Source: Nocardioides panacisoli (lineage in GTDB: Bacteria; Actinomycetota; Actinomycetes; Propionibacteriales; Nocardioidaceae). Taken from it: a DNA stretch of 64,000 bases. The notes beneath the pieces are model-generated. The model was not told the origin of the DNA. It worked only from the letters and a program-made list of their open reading frames with translations, and ran no database searches. The translations under genes and the position numbers were made by a program. This document shows, piece by piece, positions 8,543-15,881 of this stretch. Location of the stretch: contig NZ_CP080409.1 in the NCBI RefSeq assembly GCF_019448235.1, forward strand, positions 1,674,001-1,738,000. Direction: 5' to 3'. The stretch's first letter is position 1, and every line of letters begins with the position of its first letter.

Positions 8543-9697
8543 TCAGGCCGCCAACGCGTCCTGCGTCACGCGACCGGCCCGGTCGCCGTCCCGCCCGGAC
8601 GGCGTACGGTCCGGGAGCGCGAGGCGGCAGATCTTCGCGAAGACGCTTCCCAGCTGCTTGCGCAGCGGACCGGTGTTGTACTGCAGGCCGTAGCGCTCAC
8701 AGATCTCACGGACCTCGCCGGCCACCTCGGGGTACCGGCGCGCCGGCAGGTCGGGGAACAGGTGGTGCTCGATCTGGTGGGACAGGTTGCCGCTCATGAT
8801 GTGGAACAGCGGGCCACCGGTGATGTTGGCCGAGCCCAGCAGCTGGCGCAGGTACCACTTGCCGCGGGCCTCGTCGCCGTTCTCGTCGACGATCTCGTCC
8901 TCGGTGAAGGACTCCACGCCGGCCGGGAAGTGGCCGCAGAAGATGATGTTGAAGGCCCACACGTTGCGGATGAGGTTGGCCGTGGCGTTGCCCAGGAAGG
9001 TCAGCGGGAAGAACGGCCCGGTGAGCAGCGGGAACAGCACGTAGTCCTTCAGCGCCTGCTTGCGGACCTTGCGCATGATCCCGGCGTGGAGCGCCTTGTT
9101 GTCCTCCAGCTTCCGGGTCCCGTTGACGATGTTCTCGACCTCGAGGTCGTGCAACGCAACGCCCCACTCGAAGAAGACCATCAGCAGGAAGGCGTAGAGC
9201 GGGTTGCCCAGGTAGTACGGGTGCCACGCCTGGTCCTCGTCCATGCGCAGGATGCCGTAGCCGATGTCGCGGTCCTTGCCCAGCACGTTGGTGAAGGTGT
9301 GGTGGATGTAGTTGTGCGAGTACTTCCACTGGTCGCTGGGGCAGACGTTGTCCCACTCGAACATGCGGGAGTTGAGGGCGGGATCGCCCATCCAGTCGTA
9401 CTGCCCGTGCATCACGTTGTGGCCGATCTCCATGTTGTCCAGGATCTTGGCCACGCTCAGCGCGCCGACGGCGATCGGCCAGGCCGGCGGCAGGTAGAAC
9501 AGCGCCCGGCCGGTGATCTCCAGCCCGCGCTGCCACTTCAGCACGCGCATCAGGTAGTCGCGGTCGGCGTCGCCGAGGTCGGCGAGCACGCGCTGGCGGA
9601 TGGCGTCCATCTCCGCACCGAAGGAGTCCAGCTGCTCCTCGGTGAGGCCGTGATACGTCGCCGCGGTGGGGGTCTGGTCGGTCGTGGTCTGACTCAT
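8543..9697 (-). CDS. membrane fatty acid desaturase (DesA3-like)
   Basis: A 384-residue integral-membrane acyl desaturase that introduces a double bond into acyl chains using O2, a di-iron centre and electrons from a ferredoxin reductase. The three histidine boxes are intact: HNVMH (93-97), HNYIHH (128-133) and HQIEHH (307-312), with hydrophobic segments around 64-85, 165-180 and 215-255. The closest known function is mycobacterial DesA3, a stearoyl-CoA delta-9 desaturase served by the Rv3230c reductase; the adjacent upstream gene is the matching reductase. The ATG has an AGGAG site 5 bases upstream. A related second desaturase begins at 62859. The exact acyl substrate and position of desaturation are inferred from the family. 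Confidence 0.92.
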   Translation of the reverse strand: MSQTTTDQTPTAATYHGLTEEQLDSFGAEMDAIRQRVLADLGDADRDYLMRVLKWQRGLEITGRALFYLPPAWPIAVGALSVAKILDNMEIGHNVMHGQYDWMGDPALNSRMFEWDNVCPSDQWKYSHNYIHHTFTNVLGKDRDIGYGILRMDEDQAWHPYYLGNPLYAFLLMVFFEWGVALHDLEVENIVNGTRKLEDNKALHAGIMRKVRKQALKDYVLFPLLTGPFFPLTFLGNATANLIRNVWAFNIIFCGHFPAGVESFTEDEIVDENGDEARGKWYLRQLLGSANITGGPLFHIMSGNLSHQIEHHLFPDLPARRYPEVAGEVREICERYGLQYNTGPLRKQLGSVFAKICRLALPDRTPSGRDGDRAGRVTQDALAA

Positions 9698-9759
9698 GGT
9701 CACTCCTGGTGGATTCGGTGGTCGTGTGCCCGCGGGTACGAACGGGCGCGTCGAGACCC

Positions 9760-10890
9760 TCAGAGGTCGATGTGGCACTCGCCGACGGGCTGGCTGACGC
9801 AGATGCGGATGTCCTCGTCGGGCAGCGAGGACTCCTCGCCGGTGAGGACGTCGCGGGTCGTGCCGGCGGTCTTGCGGGCCGTGCAGGAGAAGCAGATGCC
9901 CATCCGGCAGCCGGACTCGGGGTTCAGCCCGAGCTCCTCGGCCTGCTCGAGCAGGCTGGTGCCGCCGTTGGTGCCGGTGCGGCCGGAGCGGGTGAAGCTG
10001 ACCTCGCCACCGGCGGGCTCGCCGTCGCTGGCGGCGCGGGCCACGGCGGGCTTGAAGAACTCCATGCGCAGCCGGCGGCGCGCCCCCTCGGAGTCGCCGT
10101 ACGCCGCCCGGACCAGCTCGACCAGCCCCGGGGGCCCGCACAGCCAGGTGTCGGTGTCGCGGAAGTGCGGCACGAGGCGGCGCAGCTCGAACTCGCTGAA
10201 GGTCTGGTCGCCGTGGCGCAGGTGGACCTCGACGCCGTTGTCGGCCGCGGCGATCGCGGCGAGCTCCTCGGCGAAGATCTGGTCCTCGGGACTGCGGGCG
10301 TAGTGCAGGAAGGTCACCTTGCGGCCGGCGTGGCCGTCGTAGCCGTCCCGCAGCAGCGTGCGCAGCATCGACATGGCCGGCGTGATACCCGAGCCGCCGG
10401 TGATGAAGAGCAGGTGGTTGTTGGTGGGGGTGGCCGGGCTCTCGTTGAGGGTGAACTCGCCCTGGGCCTGGGAGAGGTGCAGGAGCTGCCCGGGGCGCGC
10501 CTCGCGGACCAGGAACTTCGACACCTGGCCCTCCTCGTGCGCCCGCACGGTGAGGGTGAAGCACTCGCCCGGCTGGGACCCGGCCGAAGAGATGGTGAAG
10601 GCGCGGGTGTGGCGCTTGGCCGATCCCGGCAGGTCGACGCCCACGAGTACGTGCTGCCCGGCCCGGTGACCGCGCCAGGTGCGGGTGGGCTGCAGGGTGA
10701 GGGTCGCCACCGGCGCGCTCCCGGTGCCCGTCGTCTCCCGCGTGACGTCCACGACGCGCGCTCGCACGTCGTGGGCGGCCAGCATCGGGTCGAGCAGCTG
10801 GAGGTAGGTGTCCACGCCGTGCGGCGAGGCAAGTGCGCCGGCCAGCCGCGACCGCAGCAACCGTCCGGTCGTGTCGGCGACGATGCTCAT
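9760..10890 (-). CDS. ferredoxin reductase feeding the desaturase (Rv3230c-like)
   Basis: A 376-residue flavoprotein with three modules: an FAD domain (about 40-150, RAFTIS motif), an NAD(P)H domain (GGSGITPAMSML near 170; WLCGPPGL near 255), and a C-terminal plant-type [2Fe-2S] domain with CRMGICFSC and a final Cys in RICVSQP. It passes electrons from NADPH to the partner desaturase at the membrane. The desaturase follows after 62 bases on the same strand. The ATG has a GAGGAG site 8 bases upstream. The gene is divergent from a FabR/DesT-like TetR repressor, and an AGTGAAC-type operator sits just before its start, so the pair is expected to be derepressed or repressed according to membrane fluidity. 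Its paralogue is at 61748. Confidence 0.92.
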   Translation of the reverse strand: MSIVADTTGRLLRSRLAGALASPHGVDTYLQLLDPMLAAHDVRARVVDVTRETTGTGSAPVATLTLQPTRTWRGHRAGQHVLVGVDLPGSAKRHTRAFTISSAGSQPGECFTLTVRAHEEGQVSKFLVREARPGQLLHLSQAQGEFTLNESPATPTNNHLLFITGGSGITPAMSMLRTLLRDGYDGHAGRKVTFLHYARSPEDQIFAEELAAIAAADNGVEVHLRHGDQTFSEFELRRLVPHFRDTDTWLCGPPGLVELVRAAYGDSEGARRRLRMEFFKPAVARAASDGEPAGGEVSFTRSGRTGTNGGTSLLEQAEELGLNPESGCRMGICFSCTARKTAGTTRDVLTGEESSLPDEDIRICVSQPVGECHIDL

Positions 10891-10908
10891 GCGGTGAACT
10901 CCTCGTTC

Positions 10909-10926
10909 AGTGAACGTGCGTACACC
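10909..10926 (+). promoter_or_regulatory. candidate FabR/DesT-type operator 1
   Basis: The 18-mer AGTGAACGTGCGTACACC lies 19 bases before the reductase start at 10890. Read in the opposite direction, the second copy at 10977-10994 matches it at 15 of 18 positions by eye, and a third copy precedes the reductase at 61748. Location between the TetR repressor gene and its presumed target supports an operator. Confidence 0.65.
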
Positions 10927-10976
10927 GAAATGGTGCCGTGCCGCCGAACGGAGGGTCAAGGAACCGGCGTGGTGAT

Positions 10977-10994
10977 GGTGCACACATGTTCACT
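10977..10994 (-). promoter_or_regulatory. candidate FabR/DesT-type operator 2
   Basis: On the minus strand the sequence is AGTGAACATGTGTGCACC. It ends 3 bases before the TAGGAT -10 element (10998-11003) of the TetR gene, where a bound repressor would block RNA polymerase, so the regulator probably controls itself. Confidence 0.65.
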
Positions 10995-10997
10995 TCG

Positions 10998-11003
10998 TAG
11001 GAT
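10998..11003 (+). promoter_or_regulatory. -10 element (TAGGAT) of a leaderless promoter
   Basis: TAGGAT ends 6 bases before the GTG at 11010, next to operator 2. Confidence 0.55.
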
Positions 11004-11009
11004 CGTCCC

Positions 11010-11633
11010 GTGACCGAGACCCGAGTCGAGCGCAAGGAGCGCACGCGCCGCGCGATCCTCGACGCCGCCCTGGACCTCAGCCAGGAGCGCGCACTCGTCG
11101 CCCTCTCGTTGCGACAGGTGGCCAAGGAGGTGGGCATCGTGCCCACCGCGTTCTACCGCCACTTCGACTCCATCGACGCGCTCGGCCTGGCCCTGGTGGA
11201 GGAGTCCTTCGCGACACTGCGCGAGATGCTGCGCGACGTACGCCGCCAGGGCACCGCAGAGGCCGGCGACATGATCGACTCCTCGGTCGCCGTGCTGGTC
11301 GACCACGTCCGTCGGCGCGACCGCCACTTCGCCTTCATCGCCCGCGAACGCTTCGCCGGCCCGCCGGCGGTGCGCGCGGAGATCGACCGCAACATCGAGA
11401 TCTTCGAGCGCGAACTGGCGACCGACCTGGCCCACCAGCCGGTGGTCGGCGAGTGGAGCGACGCCGACCTGCGGACGCTGGCCAACCTCATCGTCTCGGT
11501 CCTCGTGGTGACCACCGAGTCACTGGTCAAGACCGGATCCGCCTCGAGCGAGGAACGCGCACTGGTCGACCAGGCGCGCACCCAGCTGCGGATGCTCCTG
11601 ATCGGCGCCCTCGGCTGGAAGTCGCGCCCCTAG
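11010..11633 (+). CDS. TetR-family repressor, FabR/DesT-like
   Basis: A 207-residue TetR regulator. The N-terminal helix-turn-helix reads RRAILDAALDLSQER...LSLRQVAKEVGIVPTAFYRHF; this and the following DALGLALVEES segment closely resemble FabR of E. coli and DesT of Pseudomonas, which sense unsaturated:saturated acyl-CoA balance and control unsaturated fatty acid genes. DesT controls a desaturase-oxidoreductase pair, the same arrangement as here, where the divergent genes encode a reductase and a desaturase. GTG at 11010 is 6 bases from TAGGAT. Two 18-base candidate operators lie in the 119-base divergent region. The ligand and the direction of response are inferred from the family. Confidence 0.85.
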   Translation: MTETRVERKERTRRAILDAALDLSQERALVALSLRQVAKEVGIVPTAFYRHFDSIDALGLALVEESFATLREMLRDVRRQGTAEAGDMIDSSVAVLVDHVRRRDRHFAFIARERFAGPPAVRAEIDRNIEIFERELATDLAHQPVVGEWSDADLRTLANLIVSVLVVTTESLVKTGSASSEERALVDQARTQLRMLLIGALGWKSRP

Positions 11634-11655
11634 GCGAACCGAGGCACGGCTCGGC

Positions 11656-13164
11656 TCAGGCGCCCGCGGGCTCGTCGAGACGCTCGACGGCGTTGACGGG
11701 GTCGACGGGGTCACGGGGCTCCACCGGAGCCTCGACCTCCTCGACGCGGCGCGGCAGCATCACCGCAGCCACGACCGTCAGCAGCGCGATGGCGGCGGCC
11801 ACACCGAACGCCCACCGCATGCCACTGACCGTGGCGGCCCGCTGGCCCACCTCGGCAACCACGGCGTCGGCACGGACCGTCATCACCGTCACGGCCAGTG
11901 CCGTGCCGAAGGCGGCCGCCACCTGCTGGAGCGTGCCCAGGATGGAGCTGCCGTGGGAGTACAGGTGCGCCGGGAGGACGCCCAGGCTCAGCGTGAAGAC
12001 CGGGGTGAAGGTGAACGCCAGCGACAGCATCAGCAGCACGTGCAGCGCGAGCACCACGGCGTAGGGCATGGTGAGCGAGAGCTGGGTGAGCCCGACCAGT
12101 GCGGCGACGATGCCGACGGTGCCCGGGATCACCAGTGGTCGACTGCCGTGGGCGTCGAAGAGCCGCCCGACGGTGGGGCCGAGCAGTCCCATCGCGAGGC
12201 CGCCGGGCATCACCAGCAGGCCGGTCTGCAGCGGCGAGAGCCCCCGCAGGTTCTGCAGGTACAGCGGCAGCAGCATCATCGCGCCGAGCATGGTCATGAA
12301 CGCGATCGTCATCAGCAGCAGGCCGCGGGCGAAGGTGGAGTGGCGCAGCGCGCGCAGGTCCAGCAGCGGCGATCCACGGCGGATCAGCTGGACCTGGCGC
12401 AGCACGAACACCACGACCAGGGCGAGACCGGCGCCGGCGATCGCGATCGGCAGCCCGACCTCGCCCTCGGCGAAGCGGGTCAGGCCGTAGACCAGGCCAC
12501 CGAAGCCGGCAGCGGCGATGACGACGCTGGCCCAGTCGACGTGGTCGGTGCCGGACTCCCCCACGTTCTCGAGGCGACGCAGCCCCGACCACGTGATGAA
12601 CGCGGCGATCGGGAGGACCACGGCGAACAGCAGCCGCCAGGACCCGGTCTGCAGCACGACGCCGGAGATCGTCGGGCCCAGGGCGGGTGCGACCGAGATG
12701 GCGAGCGTGACGTTGCCCATCACCCGGCCGCGGTCGTGGGGCGGCACCACGGTCATCAGCGTGGTCATCAGCAGCGGCACCATCACCGCGGTGCCGGCGG
12801 CCTGCACGATGCGCCCCAGCAGCAGGACCTCGAACGTCGGCGCGAGGCCGGCGATGGCGGTGCCGACCAGGAAGGTGCCCATGGCGGTCGCGTAGGCGCG
12901 TCGGGTGCTGAAGCGCTGCAGGAACCAACCGGTCACCGGGATGACCGCCGCCATGGTGAGCATGAACGCGGTCGAGACCCACTGGGCCGACGCCTCGGTG
13001 ACCCCGAAGCTGCTCATCAGCCGCGGGATCGCGTTGACCATGATCGTCTCGTTCAGGATGACCACGAACGCCGCGAGCACCAGCAGCCGGACGACCGGCG
13101 GCGTACGCCGGGGCGCGTCCGCACGGCCCTCGGCAGCGGTGGCAGTCCGGTCGGGCGCAGTCAT
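11656..13164 (-). CDS. DHA2-family MFS drug exporter (EmrB/QacA type)
   Basis: A 502-residue proton-driven exporter with about 14 predicted membrane helices, the number expected for the DHA2 subfamily. Helix 1 (LLVLAAFVVILNETIMVNAI) carries the family motif LNxTIxxVAxP in the form LNETIMVNAIP. The segment between helices 2 and 3 and the LLLGRIVQAAGTAVMVPLL helix (motif C-like region) are also recognisable. A short cytoplasmic N-terminus and a C-terminal acidic tail frame the membrane part. Convergent with the TetR gene, 22 bases from its stop, so that TetR is unlikely to control it directly. The substrate cannot be read from sequence. Confidence 0.88.
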   Translation of the reverse strand: MTAPDRTATAAEGRADAPRRTPPVVRLLVLAAFVVILNETIMVNAIPRLMSSFGVTEASAQWVSTAFMLTMAAVIPVTGWFLQRFSTRRAYATAMGTFLVGTAIAGLAPTFEVLLLGRIVQAAGTAVMVPLLMTTLMTVVPPHDRGRVMGNVTLAISVAPALGPTISGVVLQTGSWRLLFAVVLPIAAFITWSGLRRLENVGESGTDHVDWASVVIAAAGFGGLVYGLTRFAEGEVGLPIAIAGAGLALVVVFVLRQVQLIRRGSPLLDLRALRHSTFARGLLLMTIAFMTMLGAMMLLPLYLQNLRGLSPLQTGLLVMPGGLAMGLLGPTVGRLFDAHGSRPLVIPGTVGIVAALVGLTQLSLTMPYAVVLALHVLLMLSLAFTFTPVFTLSLGVLPAHLYSHGSSILGTLQQVAAAFGTALAVTVMTVRADAVVAEVGQRAATVSGMRWAFGVAAAIALLTVVAAVMLPRRVEEVEAPVEPRDPVDPVNAVERLDEPAGA

Positions 13165-13320
13165 GGGCGATCCTCAGCAGGTCGTGCGAGCGGGGCGGCG
13201 CCGTCCCCGCTCGGGGACCGCCGGTGGGCGCCGAGCCGTGGCCGCAGCGCGGCACCCATCATCGCGGTCAACGTTGCTGATCGCGAAATCATTTCCGTGG
13301 GCACCGAATCCGCCGAAATC

Positions 13321-13343
13321 ACCCCTCCGGTATCAGCAGGGGT
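13321..13343 (+). promoter_or_regulatory. inverted repeat upstream of the sigma factor gene
   Basis: ACCCCT and AGGGGT are separated by 11 bases, 36 bases before the sigma factor start. CGAAATCA also occurs twice (13284 and 13314), 30 bases apart. These lie in the 214-base gap that must hold the promoter of the protease module; whether they are operators is unknown. Confidence 0.35.
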
Positions 13344-13378
13344 GGCGCGGACACCTGTGGACCGTGAACACTCCTGTC

Positions 13379-13975
13379 ATGGCGACCACGGGCGGCACCG
13401 AGCAGCTCTGGAACGACGCGACGCGCCACTTCGTCCACTGGCGGGACGGCGACACCGCCGCCATGGACGAACTCGTGCGGCTGCTCACGCCCGTCCTGTG
13501 GCAGGTCGCCCGTGCCCAGCACCTCGACGAGGAGACGGCCGGGGACGTCGTCCAGTCCGCATGGCTCGCCTTGGTGCGCAACCCCGACAGCGTGCGTGAC
13601 CCCGTCGCGGTCGGGCGCTGGCTCACCACCGCCACGCGACGCGAGGCGTGGCGGGTGGCCCGCCAACGCGGCCGCACCGATCCCGTGGTGGACGAGGACC
13701 TCCCGCTGCCCGCGTCCCGGTCGGCGGAGGAGGAGGCGACGACCAACCTGCGTGACCGGAGCCTGTGGCACGCGGTGGCGCAACTGTCGGATCGGTGCCA
13801 GCGGCTGCTCCGCGTCGCGGCGTTCCTCGACCGACCCGACTACGCGCGGCTCGCCGCGGACCTCGACATGCCGGTGGGAAGCATCGGACCGACCCGCGGA
13901 CGCTGCCTCGCCAAGCTCCGCACGCTGCTCGCCGCGAACGGCGCCGGCCCGACCCGGGGAGCGAACCATGACTGA
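13379..13975 (+). CDS. ECF-type sigma-70 family sigma factor
   Basis: A 198-residue sigma factor with only regions 2 and 4. Region 2 spans about residues 30-95 (ETAGDVVQSAWLALVRN, then RWLTTATRREAWRVAR for -10 recognition); region 4 spans about 130-190 (LSDRCQRLLRVAAFLD, then GSIGPTRGRCLAKLR as the recognition helix). It should direct RNA polymerase to its own operon and perhaps other genes. It is the first gene of a four-gene unit and overlaps the second by 8 bases. The ATG at 13379 begins the conserved part; no ribosome-binding site is obvious and a GTG at 13364 is a possible alternative. No classical anti-sigma factor with a membrane helix follows, so control must be by another route. Confidence 0.85.
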   Translation: MATTGGTEQLWNDATRHFVHWRDGDTAAMDELVRLLTPVLWQVARAQHLDEETAGDVVQSAWLALVRNPDSVRDPVAVGRWLTTATRREAWRVARQRGRTDPVVDEDLPLPASRSAEEEATTNLRDRSLWHAVAQLSDRCQRLLRVAAFLDRPDYARLAADLDMPVGSIGPTRGRCLAKLRTLLAANGAGPTRGANHD

Positions 13976-14396
13976 GCCCGACGAGGTCCTGCTGAACGAG
14001 CTGCAGGCGATGTGGCAGCGCCGCGACCCGATGCCGGTCGACCTTCCCGACCGGATCGTCGCCGCGATCGCCGCCGAGGACCTGGAGTTCGAGTTGCTCT
14101 CGCTGTCGGCGATCACCGAGACAGCCGTGCGGGGCGACGAGGCGCAGGTCCTGGAGTGCGCGACCGACGAGCTGACGCTCCTGGTGCGGATCTCCGACGA
14201 ACCCGACGGGAGCCGGCGGGTGGACGGGTGGTCCGAGGGCGTGCGGCAGGTCGAGCTGCTGACGCCCGTGGGGCGCCGGGTGGCGGACGTGGGCGACGGT
14301 GGCCGCTTCGAGTTCGACGACGTCCCACGGGGCCCGGTCCGTCTCCGGCTCCGTGGTGAGCGCAAGGCATTCCAGACCCCCGAGATCGAGGTGTGA
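13968..14396 (+). CDS. 142-residue protein between sigma factor and protease genes
   Basis: Not a family I can name with certainty. The N-terminal half (about 1-50) is helical and acidic, beginning with a LNELQAMWQRRDPMPVDLPDRI stretch of the kind found at the start of small sigma-factor partners. The C-terminal half is a beta-rich unit with GGRFEFDDVPRGPVRLRL, which resembles the carboxypeptidase regulatory-like or transthyretin-like beta sandwich. No signal peptide, membrane helix or cysteine-based zinc motif is present, so a soluble cytoplasmic protein is expected. It overlaps the sigma gene by 8 bases and is followed after 3 bases by the protease. It could be an anti-sigma factor, a protease substrate or an adaptor; sequence alone does not decide. 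Confidence 0.75.
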   Translation: MTEPDEVLLNELQAMWQRRDPMPVDLPDRIVAAIAAEDLEFELLSLSAITETAVRGDEAQVLECATDELTLLVRISDEPDGSRRVDGWSEGVRQVELLTPVGRRVADVGDGGRFEFDDVPRGPVRLRLRGERKAFQTPEIEV

Positions 14397-14399
14397 GCG

Positions 14400-15869
14400 G
14401 TGGCTTCGTGGCAGGACGCGTACCGGACGTTGTCGTGGCGGGTCAGCCCCGCCGAGCCGGACGCCGGGCGGTACCCGACGGCGTACGTGCCCGACGCGCT
14501 GCTGGTCCCCCAGGTGCCCGGCGCCGAGGACGAGCTCGCGGCGCTGCGCTCCCTGGCGGAGGCACGCGGCTGGGTGCTCGAGGCCGACGGCGTGGTCGAG
14601 TTCACGCCACCTCCCCGGGGGGCGCCGAGCATGCAGGACCTCACCCGTGCCGGGCTCCCCCGCGGGGCCGGTCCGTCGGGGGTGACGCGGCTGCGCGTGG
14701 CCCGCGCTCCCGGCACGCCCGCGGACACGCCCGATGCCCACGTGCTCCTCCGTGCACTGCGAGAGCAGCGCGGCAAGGGCGTGGTCGGTCTCGACCACGT
14801 GCTGGCCATCGGTCCGGTGACCTCGACCAACCCGGTGACCTCGACCAACCCGGTGACCTCGACCAACCCGGTCACGTCCACGAACCCCGTCACCTCGACC
14901 AACCCCGTCACCTCCACCAACCCGGTGACGAGCTACCTGGTGCCCGGCGCGGGCGGCAAGCAGCCGGTCGCCGTGCTGGCCCCGCCGCCGCCCCGTCCCT
15001 CCGGTCGCGGCCGCCCGGTCACGGTCGCCGTGCTCGACACCGGTTGCGCACCGCACCCGTGGCTGGACGGGGTCGTCACCCGTCCCGACCTCGACGGCTC
15101 CCCCATCGGCCTGCTCGGCGGCATCGACGCCGAGCGCGAGCCCGACGACGGCACCCCGTTGGACGGGCTCGCCGAACCGGCTGCCGGGCACGGGACCTTC
15201 ATCGCCGGGCTGGTGCGCCAGCTCGCTCCCGGCGCCGACGTCCTCGCGATCCGCGTGTGCCAGGGCGACGGACTGGTCGACGAGTTCACGCTCGTCGGGA
15301 CCCTCGCCGACCTCGTCGCCCACCAGCACCGCGGCCACCCGGTCGACGTGGTGAACCTGTCGCTGAGCTACACCCACGAGAGCGACGACGACCAGGTCTA
15401 CAGCGAGGGGCTCTACGCCGTCCTCCAACTGCTGCGGGCGCAGGGCACCACGGTGGTCGCCTCCGCGGGCAACGCCGGCACCAGCCGTCCGCACTACCCG
15501 GCGGCGTTCGCGACCCGCACCGCCAAGCACGTGGCACCCCTGGTCTCGGTCGGCGCCCGCAACCCCAACGGCACCGTGGCGGCGTTCAGCAACGACGGAC
15601 CGTGGGTGACCGCGCACGTCGTCGGTGCCTCGCTGGTGAGCACCCACCCGCGAGTCAACACGGCGTACGAGCCGCTCGTGCGCTCCGGTGGTCGCGAGAC
15701 CATCGATCCCGACGACTACGGCAGCGGCTTCGCCTGCTGGAGCGGTACGTCGTTCGCTGCACCGATCGTCGCGGCCCGGGTGGCCGCGCACCTCAAGCCG
15801 ACGCGGACGCGGGCCGAGCGCATCAAGGGTGCCGCTGCGGCGCTCCGGGCGGCTCGCCGCCAGTTCTGA
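14400..15869 (+). CDS. cytoplasmic subtilisin-like (S8) serine protease with repeat linker
   Basis: A 489-residue S8-family protease. An N-terminal domain (1-138) of unknown fold is joined to the catalytic domain (about 200-489) by six perfect PVTSTN hexapeptides (139-174). The catalytic triad is complete: Asp213 in AVLDTG, His264 in GHGTFIAG and Ser451 in SGTSFAAP, with oxyanion Asn358 in SAGNAG. No signal peptide is present, which is unusual because most subtilases are secreted, so it probably acts inside the cell. The N-terminal domain could be a propeptide or inhibitor cut off at the repeat linker. It lies in one operon with a sigma factor and a CHAT protease (12 bases downstream). The target is unknown. 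Confidence 0.88.
   Translation: MASWQDAYRTLSWRVSPAEPDAGRYPTAYVPDALLVPQVPGAEDELAALRSLAEARGWVLEADGVVEFTPPPRGAPSMQDLTRAGLPRGAGPSGVTRLRVARAPGTPADTPDAHVLLRALREQRGKGVVGLDHVLAIGPVTSTNPVTSTNPVTSTNPVTSTNPVTSTNPVTSTNPVTSYLVPGAGGKQPVAVLAPPPPRPSGRGRPVTVAVLDTGCAPHPWLDGVVTRPDLDGSPIGLLGGIDAEREPDDGTPLDGLAEPAAGHGTFIAGLVRQLAPGADVLAIRVCQGDGLVDEFTLVGTLADLVAHQHRGHPVDVVNLSLSYTHESDDDQVYSEGLYAVLQLLRAQGTTVVASAGNAGTSRPHYPAAFATRTAKHVAPLVSVGARNPNGTVAAFSNDGPWVTAHVVGASLVSTHPRVNTAYEPLVRSGGRETIDPDDYGSGFACWSGTSFAAPIVAARVAAHLKPTRTRAERIKGAAAALRAARRQF
14814..14933 (+). repeat. 18-base tandem repeat coding for (PVTSTN)6
   Basis: Six 18-base units and a partial seventh run in frame inside the protease gene. The first three are identical; the others differ only at synonymous positions (for example GTG/GTC, TCG/TCC, ACC/ACG), so the hexapeptide itself appears to be maintained. 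It joins two protein domains and is not a CRISPR array. Confidence 0.9.
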
Positions 15870-15881
15870 CACGATGACGCG

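Noticed and set aside
14814..14933. A CRISPR array at the tandem repeats in the protease gene
   Set aside because: Units are contiguous 18-mers without spacers and stay in frame, so this is a peptide repeat.
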